NCBI GenBank assembly: GCA_964394665.1
Contig: CAYMYN010000010.1
Coordinates: forward strand, 51,106-115,105
Reading direction: 5' to 3'
From: CAYMYN01 sp964394665
GTDB taxonomy: Bacteria > Planctomycetota > UBA1135 > GCA-002686595
Length of the DNA: 64,000 nucleotides
Of this stretch, positions 49,646-60,196 are shown in pieces. The notes beneath the pieces were generated by a model that worked only from the letters and a program-made list of their open reading frames with translations, had not been told where the DNA came from and made no database searches. The first letter of the stretch is position 1. Every line of letters starts with the position of its first letter. A program made the translations under genes and the position numbers.

Positions 49646-51454
49646 TCAGGGGGCCCCCGCGGCCCCCGCCCGGGCGGGCGGGGTGGCGAGCCGGATGTGC
49701 ACCTCGGCAAGCTGCTCGGGCGGAACCGGCGAGGGCGCGTCGCACAGCAGGTCGCGCGCGGAGGCGGTCTTGGGGAAGGCGATCACCTCGCGGATGTTGT
49801 CCAGGCCCGCGGTCAGCATCACCAGCCGGTCGAGGCCGATGGCGAAGCCCGCGTGGGGCGGCGCGCCGTGGCTCAGGGCCTCGAGCAGGAAGCCGAACTT
49901 CTGGGCCTGCTCCTCGGGGCCGATCTCGAGCAGGTCGAAGATGCGCGCCTGCACGTCCTGGCGGTGGATCCGCACCGAGCCCGAGCCGAGCTCGATCCCG
50001 TTGAGCACCAAGTCGTAGGCCCGGCTCGCCAGGCCGCCGAGGTCCGGCCGCGCGGCGCCGGATAGGGCCCCGCCCATCGACCAGTCCTCGGGGGCGGTGA
50101 ACGGGTGGTGGGAGGAGAACCAGCGCCCGGCGTCCTCGTCCCACTCGAACATCGGGAAGTGCGTCACCCACAGGAAGTTCCACTGGAACGGGTTCGTGAG
50201 GCCGAACTTCTTGCCCAGGTGGACGCGCAGCTCTCCCAGCGCGCGCTGCGCGACGCGCTCCTTGTCGGCGACGAACAGGCACAACTGCCCCTCCTGCGCG
50301 CCCAGGGTGCGCATCAGGCTTGCCGCGGCCTCGCCGGTCGCGAAACGCGCCAGCGGGCCCGCGCCGCCCTCGCGGCCGGCCTTCCACCAGGCGAGCCCCT
50401 TGGCGCCGTAGGTCTTCGCCAGGTCCTCGAGGGCCGTGATGTCCTTGCGGCTGAGCTCCGGGCCGCCCTCGACGCACAGCGCGAGCACGCGGCCTCCGGC
50501 GGCGATCGTGTCGCGGAAGACGCCGAACTCGCAGGTCCGGGCCCACTCGCCGGCGCAGACGAGCTCCATCCCGAAGCGTGTGTCGGGCTTGTCGATGCCG
50601 TAGCGGGCCATGGCCTCGCTGTGGCGCATGCGCGGGAAGGGCGGCGCGAGGCGCGTGCCCATGCTCTCCTCGAAGGTGGCCGCCAGCACGCGCTCCCAGG
50701 TGGCGAAGATGTCCTCCTCCTCGACGAAACTCATCTCCATGTCGAGCTGGGTGAACTCGGGCTGGCGATCCGCGCGCAGGTCCTCGTCGCGGAAGCAACG
50801 CGCGACCTGGAAGTAGCGGTCGCAGCCCGCGACCATCAGGAGCTGCTTGAAGATCTGGGGCGACTGCGGGAGGGCGTAGAACTCACCCGGGTGCACGCGG
50901 CTCGGCACCAGGTAGTCCCGCGCGCCCTCGGGGGTCGCCTTGGTGAGGATCGGCGTCTCGATCTCGAGGAAGCCCTCGGCCTCGAAGGCGCGACGCATGG
51001 CGTGGATGAAGCGCGAGCGGTGCGCCAGGTTCTGCTGCATGGGCCCGCGGCGCAGGTCGATGTAGCGGTGACGCAGGCGCAGCTCGGTGGCGGCCTCGAG
51101 GTCGTCCTTGACCTCGAAGGGCGGGACCTTGGACTCGGAGAGCACCTCGACGTGCGTGGCGACCAGCTCGACCTCGCCCGTGGGGCGCGCCGCGTTGACG
51201 TTGTCGGCGCCGCGCGCGCGCACCTCGCCGCGCACCGAGAGCACGAACTCCGGTCCGATGCGTTGGCCCCCGGCGAGTTCCTCGCGCAGCACGACCTGCG
51301 TGATGCCGTAGCGGTCGCGCAGGTCGACGAAGTAGATGCCACCGTGGTCGCGGCGGGCGTGCACCCAGCCGTTGAGGCAGACCTCCTGGCCCAGGTGGGA
51401 GAGACGCAGCTCGCCGCACGTGTGGGTGCGGCGCCAGTCGGAACGGGCGCTCAT
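49646..51454 (-). CDS. aspS: Aspartyl-tRNA synthetase
   Basis: The 602-residue length is that of bacterial-type AspRS with the GAD insertion. The N-terminal OB fold (HTCGELRLSHLGQEVCLNGW, HGGIYFVDLRDRYGITQVV), catalytic motifs (RSRFIHAMRRAFEAEGFLEI, QSPQIFKQLLMVAGCDRYF, CFRDEDLRADRQPEFTQLD) and motif 3 (GFAIGLDRLVMLTAGLDNIR) are complete. It charges tRNA-Asp, and possibly tRNA-Asn in organisms that use the amidotransferase route (not determined here). It lies between the atp operon and infC, 148 bases after atpC with a strong hairpin in between. Confidence 0.97.
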   Translation of the reverse strand: MSARSDWRRTHTCGELRLSHLGQEVCLNGWVHARRDHGGIYFVDLRDRYGITQVVLREELAGGQRIGPEFVLSVRGEVRARGADNVNAARPTGEVELVATHVEVLSESKVPPFEVKDDLEAATELRLRHRYIDLRRGPMQQNLAHRSRFIHAMRRAFEAEGFLEIETPILTKATPEGARDYLVPSRVHPGEFYALPQSPQIFKQLLMVAGCDRYFQVARCFRDEDLRADRQPEFTQLDMEMSFVEEEDIFATWERVLAATFEESMGTRLAPPFPRMRHSEAMARYGIDKPDTRFGMELVCAGEWARTCEFGVFRDTIAAGGRVLALCVEGGPELSRKDITALEDLAKTYGAKGLAWWKAGREGGAGPLARFATGEAAASLMRTLGAQEGQLCLFVADKERVAQRALGELRVHLGKKFGLTNPFQWNFLWVTHFPMFEWDEDAGRWFSSHHPFTAPEDWSMGGALSGAARPDLGGLASRAYDLVLNGIELGSGSVRIHRQDVQARIFDLLEIGPEEQAQKFGFLLEALSHGAPPHAGFAIGLDRLVMLTAGLDNIREVIAFPKTASARDLLCDAPSPVPPEQLAEVHIRLATPPARAGAAGAP

Positions 51455-51534
51455 GGGTGATGCTCTGCTCGCGGCGGATCGGGGCGGCGTACGGGTCCGG
51501 TCGCTCCGGGACCGCAGCCTGGTACCACGCAGCG

Positions 51535-51571
51535 CGGCCCGGCTCCAGGGGGACCCTGGACGGCCGGGCCG
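51535..51571 (-). terminator. Strong hairpin after atpC, candidate terminator of the atp operon
   Basis: CGGCCCGGC (51535-51543) pairs with GCCGGGCCG (51563-51571), enclosing a second perfect stem CCAGGG/CCCTGG (51545-51550 with 51554-51559). On the minus strand no T-run follows, so it may be a terminator aided by Rho or an RNA-stability element separating atpC from aspS. Confidence 0.4.
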
Positions 51572-51602
51572 TGTCGAGGCTGCTAGCGCTGCGGGGCCGA
51601 CG

Positions 51603-52034
51603 TCAACGGCTGTGCTGGGAGTGGACGCGGATGCGCATGAGGGACCGGCGCAGGGCCGCGTCGGCCCGGGCGAAGTCGACGGCCGAGTCCCGCGCGCCGC
51701 GGCGCAGGGCTTCGTCGATGCGCGCCCGCGCGCGCTGCTCGGCCGCCTTGGCGCGCTCGACGTCGATCTCGCCGGCCTGCTCACCGGCGGAGGTCAGGAT
51801 GCGCACGGTGTCGTCGCGCACGTCGGCGAAGCCCCCCGCGACGAAGAACACCTCCTCCGCGCCGCCATCGCGGCGCAGGAGGACCATGCCGGAGTCGAGG
51901 GCCGCGATCATGCGCGCGTGCCGCGGCAGGATGCCGATGCTTCCGTCGAGGCCGGGGATGCGCACGGCGCGCGCCGTGGCGTCGGCCACGATGCGTTCGG
52001 GGGTGATGACGCGGACGGTGAGTTCGCCTTGCAT
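51603..52034 (-). CDS. atpC: ATP synthase epsilon subunit (F1)
   Basis: The 143-residue product reads MQGELTVRVITPERIV, GIPGLDGSIGILPRHA-like IPGLDGSIGILPRHARM, and a C-terminal two-helix region with Arg-rich AEQRARARIDEAL. Epsilon links the central stalk to the c-ring and can inhibit ATP hydrolysis. It follows atpD by 11 bases. Length is at the usual 130-145. Confidence 0.95.
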   Translation of the reverse strand: MQGELTVRVITPERIVADATARAVRIPGLDGSIGILPRHARMIAALDSGMVLLRRDGGAEEVFFVAGGFADVRDDTVRILTSAGEQAGEIDVERAKAAEQRARARIDEALRRGARDSAVDFARADAALRRSLMRIRVHSQHSR

Positions 52035-52045
52035 GGGAACGCCCC

Positions 52046-53497
52046 CTAGCGGGCCATCTGCGCGGCGCGTTTGCGGGCGTCCTCGACCGTGCCGATCATG
52101 TAGAAGGCCTGCTCGGGCAGGTCGTCGTGCTTGCCCTCGAGGATCTCCTTGAAGCTGCGCACGGTCTCCTCGCGCGGGACGAACAGGCCCGGGGTACCGG
52201 TGAACTGCTCGGCCACGAAGAAGGGCTGGGCCAGGAAGCGCTGCATGCGGCGCGCGCGGGCCACGACCTGGCGGTCCTCGTCGGAGAGCTCCTCGACGCC
52301 CAGGATCGCGATGATGTCCTTGAGGTCGTTGTAGCGCTGCAGCGTGCGCTGCACGTCGCGCGCGACCTTGTAGTGCTCCTCGCCGACGACGTGCGGGTCG
52401 AGCATGCGCGAGGTGGACTTGAGCGGGTCGACCGCGGGGTAGATGCCGAGCTCGGAGATCGCGCGGTCGAGGATGATCGTCGAGTCGAGGTGCGCGAAGG
52501 TCGCCACGGGCGCGGGGTCGGTGATGTCGTCGGCGGGCACGTACACGGCCTGCATCGAGGTCACCGAACCCTTCTTGGTCGAGGTGATGCGCTCCTGCAG
52601 GGCACCCATCTCCGAGGCCATCGTGGGCTGGTAACCCACGGCCGAGGGCATGCGGCCCAGGAGCGCGGACACCTCGGAGCCGGCCTGCACGAAGCGGAAG
52701 ATGTTGTCGACGAAGAGCAGCACGTCCTGTCCCTTCTCGTCGCGGAAGTACTCGGCCATGGTGAGCCCGGAGAGGCCGACGCGCAGGCGCGCGCCCGGCG
52801 GCTCGTTCATCTGACCGAACACGAGCACCGCGTTGTCGAGCACCTTGGCCTTCTTGCCGTCGGGCTGGGTGTACTCGGCCTCGCTCATCTCGAGCCACAG
52901 GTCGTTGCCCTCACGGGTGCGCTCGCCCACGCCGCAGAACACGCTGAAGCCGCCCTTCTCCACGGCCGTGATCCGGATCAGCTCCTGGATCAACACCGTC
53001 TTGCCCACGCCCGCGCCCCCGAACAGGCCGATCTTGCCGCCCTTGGCGAAGGGGCACAGCAGGTCGACGACCTTGATGCCGGTCTCGAAGACCTCCGAGA
53101 TCGCCTCCTGTTGGTCGAAGGGCGGCGCGGGGCGGTGGATCGGCCACTCGCTGCCGCTGGGGATCGGGCCGCGGGCCACCGTGTCGAGGGGCTTGCCGAG
53201 CAGGTTGAAGATGCGCCCCTTGGTGCGCTCCCCCACCGGGACCGAGATCGGCGCGCCGGAGTTCACGACCGTCATGCCGCGGCGGCAGCCGTCGGTGGTG
53301 CTCATGGCCACGCAGCGCACCAGGTCGTCCCCCAGGTGTTGGGCGACCTCCAGGGTCAGGTCGATGTCCCGCGCCGGCTCGCTGACGTTCAGCGCCTGGT
53401 AGATGGGCGGCAGCGCGCCCGCCGGGAAACGCACGTCGACCACCGGGCCGAAGATCTGGGCAATGGTGCCGTTCTGCGTGGAGGTGAGGGTGCTCAT
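52046..53497 (-). CDS. atpD: ATP synthase beta subunit (F1, catalytic)
   Basis: The 483-residue protein has the Walker A GGAGVGKTVLIQEL, GERTREGNDLW (catalytic Glu region), ALLGRMPSAVGYQPT and ITSTKKGSVTSMQAVYVP, all hallmark beta-subunit sequences. Beta carries the catalytic sites. TAG stop lies in CTAG (52046-52049). Order atpG-atpD-atpC is conserved. Confidence 0.98.
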   Translation of the reverse strand: MSTLTSTQNGTIAQIFGPVVDVRFPAGALPPIYQALNVSEPARDIDLTLEVAQHLGDDLVRCVAMSTTDGCRRGMTVVNSGAPISVPVGERTKGRIFNLLGKPLDTVARGPIPSGSEWPIHRPAPPFDQQEAISEVFETGIKVVDLLCPFAKGGKIGLFGGAGVGKTVLIQELIRITAVEKGGFSVFCGVGERTREGNDLWLEMSEAEYTQPDGKKAKVLDNAVLVFGQMNEPPGARLRVGLSGLTMAEYFRDEKGQDVLLFVDNIFRFVQAGSEVSALLGRMPSAVGYQPTMASEMGALQERITSTKKGSVTSMQAVYVPADDITDPAPVATFAHLDSTIILDRAISELGIYPAVDPLKSTSRMLDPHVVGEEHYKVARDVQRTLQRYNDLKDIIAILGVEELSDEDRQVVARARRMQRFLAQPFFVAEQFTGTPGLFVPREETVRSFKEILEGKHDDLPEQAFYMIGTVEDARKRAAQMAR

Positions 53498-53538
53498 GGG
53501 ATCGGTTCGGGTCGGGACAGGTCGGGTCGGCGGGAGCG

Positions 53539-54405
53539 TCAGCGCAGAGCTTCGGAGCCGCCCACGATGTCGAGGAGCTCCTTGGTGATGTTCTCTTGCC
53601 GCAGGCGGTTGTATTGGCCCTTGAGCAGGCGCTGCATGTCGGTCGCCGCGTCGGTGGCGTTCTTCATCGACACGCGCCGGCTGGCGTACTCGGAGGTCAG
53701 CGCCTCGAGCAGGGAGTTGAAGATGCGCGTCTCGAGGTAACGCGGGATCAGCCGGTCGAAGATCGCTTCGGCGTCGGGCTCGAGGATCACGTCCGGGCGC
53801 GCGGCGCCGGCGACCTCTGCGGGTGGCGACACCGGCAAGAGGTCCACGATCGTCGGCCGATAGCGCACCATCGACTCGAAGGCGGTGTAGAGGATCGAGA
53901 TGCGGCGGTAGGCCCCCGAGAGGAAGGCATCGACGAGGAGCTGGCCCGTGCGGGCGGCGTTCACGAAGTCGATCGCCTCGAGCGGCGGGTCGACGAGCAG
54001 GCGCTCCACCGTGAGGCCGCGCTTCCTGGCGTACTGGTAGCCCTTCTTCCCGTACACGAAGAGCCGCACCTGCGCCGGGTCGCGCTCAGCGAGGTAGCGG
54101 TCGAGGGCCGCGAAGAGCGTCGAGTTGTACGCCCCGCACAGACCGCGGTCGGAGGTCACGAAGAGCAGCGCCTCCAACTCGCCCGCCCCGGGCCGGAACA
54201 GCGGGCGCTCCGCCGCGCCCTCTCCCAGCACGGCCGAGAGGTGCTCGACCAGCGTCGCGATCTCCTGGGCGTAGGGGCGCGAGGCCACCGCCCGGTCCTG
54301 GAACCGGCGCAGCTTCGTCGACGCGACCATCTCCATGGCGCGCGTGATCTGCTTGATGTTGCCGACGGAACGGATCCGCAGGCGCAGTTCCTTGACGGAG
54401 GCCAT
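53539..54405 (-). CDS. atpG: ATP synthase gamma subunit (central stalk)
   Basis: The 288-residue product reads MASVKELRLRIRSVGNIKQITRAMEMVA at both its start and its helix (first 28 residues match the family), VTSDRGLCGAYNSTLF in the middle, and ASRRVSMKNATDAATDM with GQYNRLRQENITKELLDIVG at the end. Gamma rotates inside alpha3beta3 to couple proton flow to ATP synthesis. It is four bases after atpA. Confidence 0.97.
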   Translation of the reverse strand: MASVKELRLRIRSVGNIKQITRAMEMVASTKLRRFQDRAVASRPYAQEIATLVEHLSAVLGEGAAERPLFRPGAGELEALLFVTSDRGLCGAYNSTLFAALDRYLAERDPAQVRLFVYGKKGYQYARKRGLTVERLLVDPPLEAIDFVNAARTGQLLVDAFLSGAYRRISILYTAFESMVRYRPTIVDLLPVSPPAEVAGAARPDVILEPDAEAIFDRLIPRYLETRIFNSLLEALTSEYASRRVSMKNATDAATDMQRLLKGQYNRLRQENITKELLDIVGGSEALR

Positions 54406-54409
54406 GGGT

Positions 54410-55978
<1,569 letters not shown>

Positions 55979-56051
55979 GTTCGCTTCGCTTGGCTCTGGG
56001 GAAGGGGCGGAGTCCCGGGCGCGCGCGCGCCGGTACGTTCCGAGGGTTGGA

Positions 56052-56606
56052 TCAGGCCTGGGCCGGCAGGGAAGCCTGCCGCATACGCTTGCGCAGGCCC
56101 GCCAGGCGGCCGCGCACGGAGTGGTCGAGCAGGCGGTTGTCGACGAAGACCCGCACGCCCCCGATCAGGTCGGGGACCAGGCGGTTCTCGAGCATCACCT
56201 CCTTGCCGAGGCGGGCGCCGACGGCCCGGGCGAGCGCCTCGAGCTCGGCGCCGGGCAGCGCCCGCGCGCTCTCCACCACGCCCTCGGTCGCGCCGCGACG
56301 GCGCAGGACGAGTTGGCGGAAGGCGTCGCCGACGTGCAGCAGCACGGCGCCGCGGCCGCGGTCGAGCACCAGCCCGACGAAGTTGCGCGTCAGGACGTCG
56401 AAGGCGCCGAGCCAGGTGGCGAGGGCGCGGCGCTTCTCCTCACGGGCCACGCGCGGGTTGGTGAGGAAGGCCCGCAGGCGCGGGTCGCGGACCTCGGCGG
56501 CGATGCGCTCGACGTCGCGCTGGACGGCTTCCAGCCGCCCCTTCTCGAGCGCCAGCTCGAACAGCGCCTGCGAGTAGCGCGCGGTGATGGCGTCGACGCG
56601 GTTCAC
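56052..56606 (-). CDS. atpH: ATP synthase delta subunit
   Basis: The 184-residue product (GTG start) reads NRVDAITARYSQALFELALE, with LTNPRVAREEKRRAL and a C-terminal DLIGGVRVFVDNRLLDHSVR that matches the OSCP/delta family. Delta joins the peripheral stalk to F1. GTGA overlaps the atpF stop, supporting the non-ATG start. Length is normal (about 175-185). Confidence 0.95.
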   Translation of the reverse strand: MNRVDAITARYSQALFELALEKGRLEAVQRDVERIAAEVRDPRLRAFLTNPRVAREEKRRALATWLGAFDVLTRNFVGLVLDRGRGAVLLHVGDAFRQLVLRRRGATEGVVESARALPGAELEALARAVGARLGKEVMLENRLVPDLIGGVRVFVDNRLLDHSVRGRLAGLRKRMRQASLPAQA

Positions 56607-57163
56607 GCGTGTCCACCCTTGCCGACGGCCACGTAGTCCTGCACCAGACGCCGGTCGTCCTCGGAGTCGACCCGGCGCTGGAGCACCTTGGAGGCCGCCT
56701 GCAGGGAGAGGTCGACGACCTCGTCGCGGATGGCGCCCAGGGCTTGCTCGCGGGCCGCGCCGATCTCGGTATGGGCCCGCGCCAGGAGCGCCTCGGCCTC
56801 GCGCCGGGCGCCGTCGAGGATCTGATGCTCGCGCTCCTCGGCGCGCTCGCGGGCCTCGCTGAGCATCTTGGCCGCGGCCGTCTGGGCCTCGCCCAGGCGC
56901 ACCTCGACCTCGGCCCGCGCGCGCTCGGCTTCTTGGCTCGCGCGTTCGGCGGCGGTGATCGCGCTCTGGGCGCGGTCGTCGCGTTCCTCGAGGGCGCGCG
57001 AGATCGGGCCCATGACCAGCTTCCAGATCACCGGCAGGGCGAACAGGAAGATGATCCAGGTCCACAGGAAGTTCCCCCCCGCGTTCAGGTCCAGCGGGTT
57101 GAAGCCTCCGCCTCCCCCGCCGGCGAGGGAGAGCGTCGCGAGTCCGAGTTGGAGTTCTGCCAT
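56603..57163 (-). CDS. atpF: ATP synthase b subunit (peripheral stalk)
   Basis: The 186-residue product has one N-terminal helix (FLWTWIIFLFALPVIWKLV, about 32-50) after a Gly-rich leader SLAGGGGGGFNPLDLNAGG, then a long charged coiled coil with ERASQEAERARAEVEVRL typical of b. The Gly run near the N-terminus is longer than usual. It is coupled to atpH by GTGA and lies 169 bases after atpE. Confidence 0.94.
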   Translation of the reverse strand: MAELQLGLATLSLAGGGGGGFNPLDLNAGGNFLWTWIIFLFALPVIWKLVMGPISRALEERDDRAQSAITAAERASQEAERARAEVEVRLGEAQTAAAKMLSEARERAEEREHQILDGARREAEALLARAHTEIGAAREQALGAIRDEVVDLSLQAASKVLQRRVDSEDDRRLVQDYVAVGKGGHA

Positions 57164-57332
57164 GGCTGTTCCGGGGAGGCGTGGGTTCGCGGGGCGGAGA
57201 TCTCCGGCGGGGAGCGGGCCGCGGGCCCGGCTCGCCCGCCGGTTTGGATCTCGGGGCTGCGTTCCGCGACCTGGGCCGTCCGCGCTCCGGCGTGGGCGCC
57301 GGGGAAGGACGGATCGATCGCGGCGCGCGAGC

Positions 57333-57587
57333 TCAGCCCAGGGCGATCAGCAGGGTGACGACGACGGCGAAGAGCGAAACGCCCTCGATCAGCGCCGCCA
57401 GGATGATCGAACCGCCGCGGATGTCGCCGGCGGCCTCGGGCTGACGGGCGATCCCCTCGTTGGCCGCGGTGCCGATCCGGCCGATGCCGAGGGAGGCGCC
57501 GACGGCGACGATACCGGCGCCGAACGCGGCACCGAACTTCGAGAGGTCGAGGGCCGCTTGCATCGTCTCGGGCTCTTGGAAAACCAT
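57333..57587 (-). CDS. atpE: ATP synthase c subunit (rotor ring)
   Basis: The 84-residue product has two hydrophobic helices joined by ARQPEAAGDIRGG. Helix 2 carries the ion-binding Glu in ALIEGVSLFAVV. In sodium-type rings the first helix has a Gln in the GxGQG position 12 residues before ARQPEA, and the second has a Ser/Thr after the Glu; here those positions are Ile and Gly, so proton coupling is expected. ATG 57587 was chosen; ATG at residue 9 (MQAALDL) is a shorter alternative. Confidence 0.95.
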   Translation of the reverse strand: MVFQEPETMQAALDLSKFGAAFGAGIVAVGASLGIGRIGTAANEGIARQPEAAGDIRGGSIILAALIEGVSLFAVVVTLLIALG

Positions 57588-57728
57588 CGTGTCGTCTTCT
57601 CCTGGGATGCGGCCGGTAGGTCCGGGACCGCGCTTGGGGTTTCTGGGGAAATCAGGGTCCGGGAGGTGTTCCGGAGGAACGGGCCCCGGACGCACGCGAC
57701 CGGGGTGGAAGTCGGGGGTGGCGCGCGC

Positions 57729-58691
57729 TCAGTGCTCCGGATGCACGCAACCCTGCACGAACATGATCGAGAGCTGGGTGAAGATGTAGGCCTGCAGCAT
57801 CGCCACGAAGGCCTCGATGATCATGATGAAGACCGCGAAGCCGACGGCGACCGGCGAGGAGACCCAGCCCATGGTCGCCCCGTCGCGTTCGGCGAAGAAA
57901 AAGATCAACGCCATGAACGAGAGCACGACCATGTGACCGCCGGTCATGTTCGCGAAGAGACGAACCATCAGGGCGAAGGGCTTCACCACCAGCAGGCCGA
58001 CGATCTCGACCACGAACATCAACGGCCACAGCGCGGCCGGCACGTGCGGCACCTGGCTGGTGAAGAAGTGCACCGGCCCTTGGGTGACCATCCCGCTCAC
58101 CACCATGCTGGCCAGGGTGATCGTGGCCAGGGCCATGGTCACGAAGATGTTGGCCGTCGCGGTCGCGCCCCCGGGCACCAGGCCCAGGAGGTTCATGAAC
58201 AGGATGAAGAAGAAGATCGAGAGGAACAGGGGCAGGAACTTCGTGCCCGTCTCACGGCCCATCACCGGGTAGACCATCTCGTCCCGGATCCAGAGCACGA
58301 ATCCCGCCAGCACCCGCGAGAGGACGTCCCCCTGGCCCGTGCGCACGTAACGCGGCACGCCGCTGAAAGCCACCAGGATCAGCAGCACGGCCAGGATCTG
58401 AAACAACTGCAGGTTGGTCAGGACGAGCTGCTGCCCCTCGCGCGCGGGGTCCATGTCGAACAGCGCGGGCCCGGGATGATCCACGGAGAGCAACAAGCTG
58501 CCCTCGGTGTGGCCCGCGTCGCCGGGCAGCGTGTCGTGGGAGGGGTGCTCGCTGTAGAGCTTGGCCGGTTGGAGGTGCAGGTAGAGCGTCTGGAAGACGC
58601 TGTCCCCGGTGTGGTGCTCCATCCACTTCCCCGAGAGGAAGACCGTGACGGAGATCAGGGCCAGGACGAGGATCGGCCGGAGGACGTTCAC
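57729..58691 (-). CDS. atpB: ATP synthase a subunit (ion channel)
   Basis: The 320-residue product (GTG start, GTGA overlap) has the family helix FALMVRLFANMTGGHMVVLS with the essential Arg, and NLLGLVPGGATATANIFVT before it. It is longer than the usual ~270 residues because residues ~25-95 add a soluble stretch (SGKWMEHHTGDSVFQTLYLH, then a Gly/Asp-rich segment) before the first core helix. Such N-terminal extensions occur in some other bacteria; function unknown. Confidence 0.95.
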   Translation of the reverse strand: MNVLRPILVLALISVTVFLSGKWMEHHTGDSVFQTLYLHLQPAKLYSEHPSHDTLPGDAGHTEGSLLLSVDHPGPALFDMDPAREGQQLVLTNLQLFQILAVLLILVAFSGVPRYVRTGQGDVLSRVLAGFVLWIRDEMVYPVMGRETGTKFLPLFLSIFFFILFMNLLGLVPGGATATANIFVTMALATITLASMVVSGMVTQGPVHFFTSQVPHVPAALWPLMFVVEIVGLLVVKPFALMVRLFANMTGGHMVVLSFMALIFFFAERDGATMGWVSSPVAVGFAVFIMIIEAFVAMLQAYIFTQLSIMFVQGCVHPEH

Positions 58692-59104
58692 AGGGCTTCG
58701 AGCTCCTCGAGTCGGTCGGGGACGGCGGCGAGCGCGCGGCGGCGGACGGCGGCTGCCCCCAGGGCGTGGACGGTTCCGACGGCGGCCACCACCACGACGG
58801 CCGCGGCGAAGGCCACCAGGAAGCTGCGCCAATCGACGCGCGCGGCGGCGGCGTCGACGTAGCGGAAGGTCAGGGCGCCGAGCAGGACGAAGCCCAGCTT
58901 GAGCGCGAAGCCCTCGGCCACCCCGCGCAGGACCTGCGCGGGGCGGTGGCGCAGGAGGTGGCGCTGGCGCGCGAGGCACAGTCCCGACACGGTGACGCCG
59001 CAGAGGAAACCGGCGAGCACGCCGGCGCCCTGCGGACCACCGATCTGCCAGGCCACGACCGCCGAGAGGGCGGTGCCGGCCAGGATGACGAGGGACGTGA
59101 GCAT
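58688..59104 (-). CDS. AtpI-like membrane protein of the atp operon
   Basis: The 138-residue product has four hydrophobic helices (VILAGTALSAVVAWQIGG, VLAGFLCGVTVSGLCLA, KLGFVLLGALTFRYV, FLVAFAAAVVVVAAVGTVHA) and a charged C-terminus (PDRLEELEAL). Position between AtpZ-like and AtpB and its helix count match ATP synthase subunit I/AtpI proteins, which assist c-ring assembly; sequence similarity that I can recognise is weak. GTGA overlaps atpB's start. Confidence 0.68.
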   Translation of the reverse strand: MLTSLVILAGTALSAVVAWQIGGPQGAGVLAGFLCGVTVSGLCLARQRHLLRHRPAQVLRGVAEGFALKLGFVLLGALTFRYVDAAAARVDWRSFLVAFAAAVVVVAAVGTVHALGAAAVRRRALAAVPDRLEELEAL

Positions 59105-59374
59105 CTAGGGGGTAGCGGGAGGATCGGTGCCGGACGGGGGCGGCGGGCGACGGGCCGCGCGGGGGACGCCGCCTGGCACCTTGGAGAGGATCGAGAACAG
59201 GCCCGCCGCGAAGCCCAGGAACACGCCGACCACCAGGCCGAACGGGCTCCAGCCCAGGCGCCCGTCGAGCCACCAGCCGATCCAGGCCAGCAAGCCGATG
59301 GCGACGAAGAGCTGCAGGCCCAGGCCCGAGTAGCGCGCGTACTCCTGCCAACCGGAGGGGCGGGGGCTCGGCAT
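59105..59374 (-). CDS. atpZ: AtpZ-like protein (AtpZ/AtpI family)
   Basis: The 89-residue product reads MPSPRPSGWQEYARYSGLGL, then two helices (LQLFVAIGLLAWIGWWLDG, FGLVVGVFLGFAAGLFSIL) with the Gly-x-x-Leu-Asp-Gly turn typical of AtpZ, encoded first in many atp operons. The TAG stop abuts the next ATG (TAGATG). An earlier ATG at 59467 would add a low-complexity Arg/Pro leader and is less likely. Confidence 0.78.
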   Translation of the reverse strand: MPSPRPSGWQEYARYSGLGLQLFVAIGLLAWIGWWLDGRLGWSPFGLVVGVFLGFAAGLFSILSKVPGGVPRAARRPPPPSGTDPPATP

Positions 59375-59509
59375 GGGGCGGGGTCGTCGCGCGGCGCCCG
59401 CGGGCGGACCTTCCGCGCTGGAAGTGGCCGCACCCGTGGGCCGCCCGCGGCGGCGAGGGGGATTCAAAGGACGGGCGCCGCCGGCTGCGGGCGACCACGA
59501 AGGCTGAAC

Positions 59510-59537
59510 ATAGTAGGGAGGGCCCTCGGTCGGTCAA
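59510..59537 (-). promoter_or_regulatory. Sigma-70-like promoter of the atp operon
   Basis: On the minus strand TTGACC (59537-59532) and TACTAT (59515-59510) are separated by 16 bases. These are among the best matches to housekeeping boxes in the window. The atpZ start is 135 bases downstream. Confidence 0.6.
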
Positions 59538-59614
59538 CCCGACGATGCGAAAAGCGTCGTCGCCGAGGGGCTTCGGGGGACCGCCCCCGGGTGGAGCCCC
59601 GGGCCCAGCGCGGA

Positions 59615-59620
59615 TAGACT
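59615..59620 (+). promoter_or_regulatory. Candidate -10 hexamer TAGACT for ndk-rqcH
   Basis: GCGGATAGACTCTTC puts TAGACT at 59615-59620, 90 bases before the TTG start of ndk and divergent from the atp promoter. No good -35 box. Confidence 0.35.
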
Positions 59621-59710
59621 CTTCGCCCCCGTCGGCCGCCCCTGCGGCCCGAAGTCGCGCCCCGATCCTCCCCGAACCACTCGGCCCCCAACACCGGGAA
59701 CCCCAGAACC

Positions 59711-60196
59711 TTGGAACGCACCCTCGTCCTGCTCAAACCCGACGCCGTCCAGCGCGGCCTGGTGGGCCGCATCCTGGCCCGTTTCGAAGACAAGGGCCTC
59801 AAGCTCGTCGGCCTCAAGCTGCGCCAGTTCCCGACCTCGCTCCTCGAGCAGCACTACGCCGTGCACCGCGAGCGCCCCTTCTTCGCCGGCCTGGTGGGCT
59901 TCATGTCCTCGGGCCCCGCGCTGGCCCTGGCCCTCGAGGGCAAGAACGCCATCAGCGTGGTGCGCAAGATGGTCGGCAAGACCAACTCGGCCGAAGCCGA
60001 GCCGGGCACCATCCGCGGCGACTACGGCCTGTCGTTCTCGAACAACCTCGTGCACGCCTCCGACGGCCCCGAGTCGGCGCAGACGGAGCTCGCGCTGTTC
60101 TTCGGCGAGCGCGGCGAGCTCGTCGACTGGACGCCGGTCGACGAACCGTGGATCTACAACGTCGAGGAAGAGCTCGGCGTGAAGGGCCGCTCCTGA
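59711..60196 (+). CDS. ndk: Nucleoside diphosphate kinase
   Basis: The 161-residue product (TTG start) reads MERTLVLLKPDAVQRGLVGR and has the catalytic His115 in NNLVHASDGPESA and the substrate segment NAISVVRKMVG. Ndk moves the gamma phosphate among NTPs and keeps pools balanced. It is about 20 residues longer at the C-terminus than most Ndk. The TTG start is supported by the fit of the N-terminus to the family; no in-frame ATG is near. The stop TGA overlaps CTG of the next gene. Confidence 0.95.
   Translation: MERTLVLLKPDAVQRGLVGRILARFEDKGLKLVGLKLRQFPTSLLEQHYAVHRERPFFAGLVGFMSSGPALALALEGKNAISVVRKMVGKTNSAEAEPGTIRGDYGLSFSNNLVHASDGPESAQTELALFFGERGELVDWTPVDEPWIYNVEEELGVKGRS

Noticed and set aside
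57333..57587. Sodium-dependent ATP synthase
   Set aside because: The c subunit lacks the helix-1 Gln and the Ser/Thr after the helix-2 Glu that bind sodium in known sodium-type rings.
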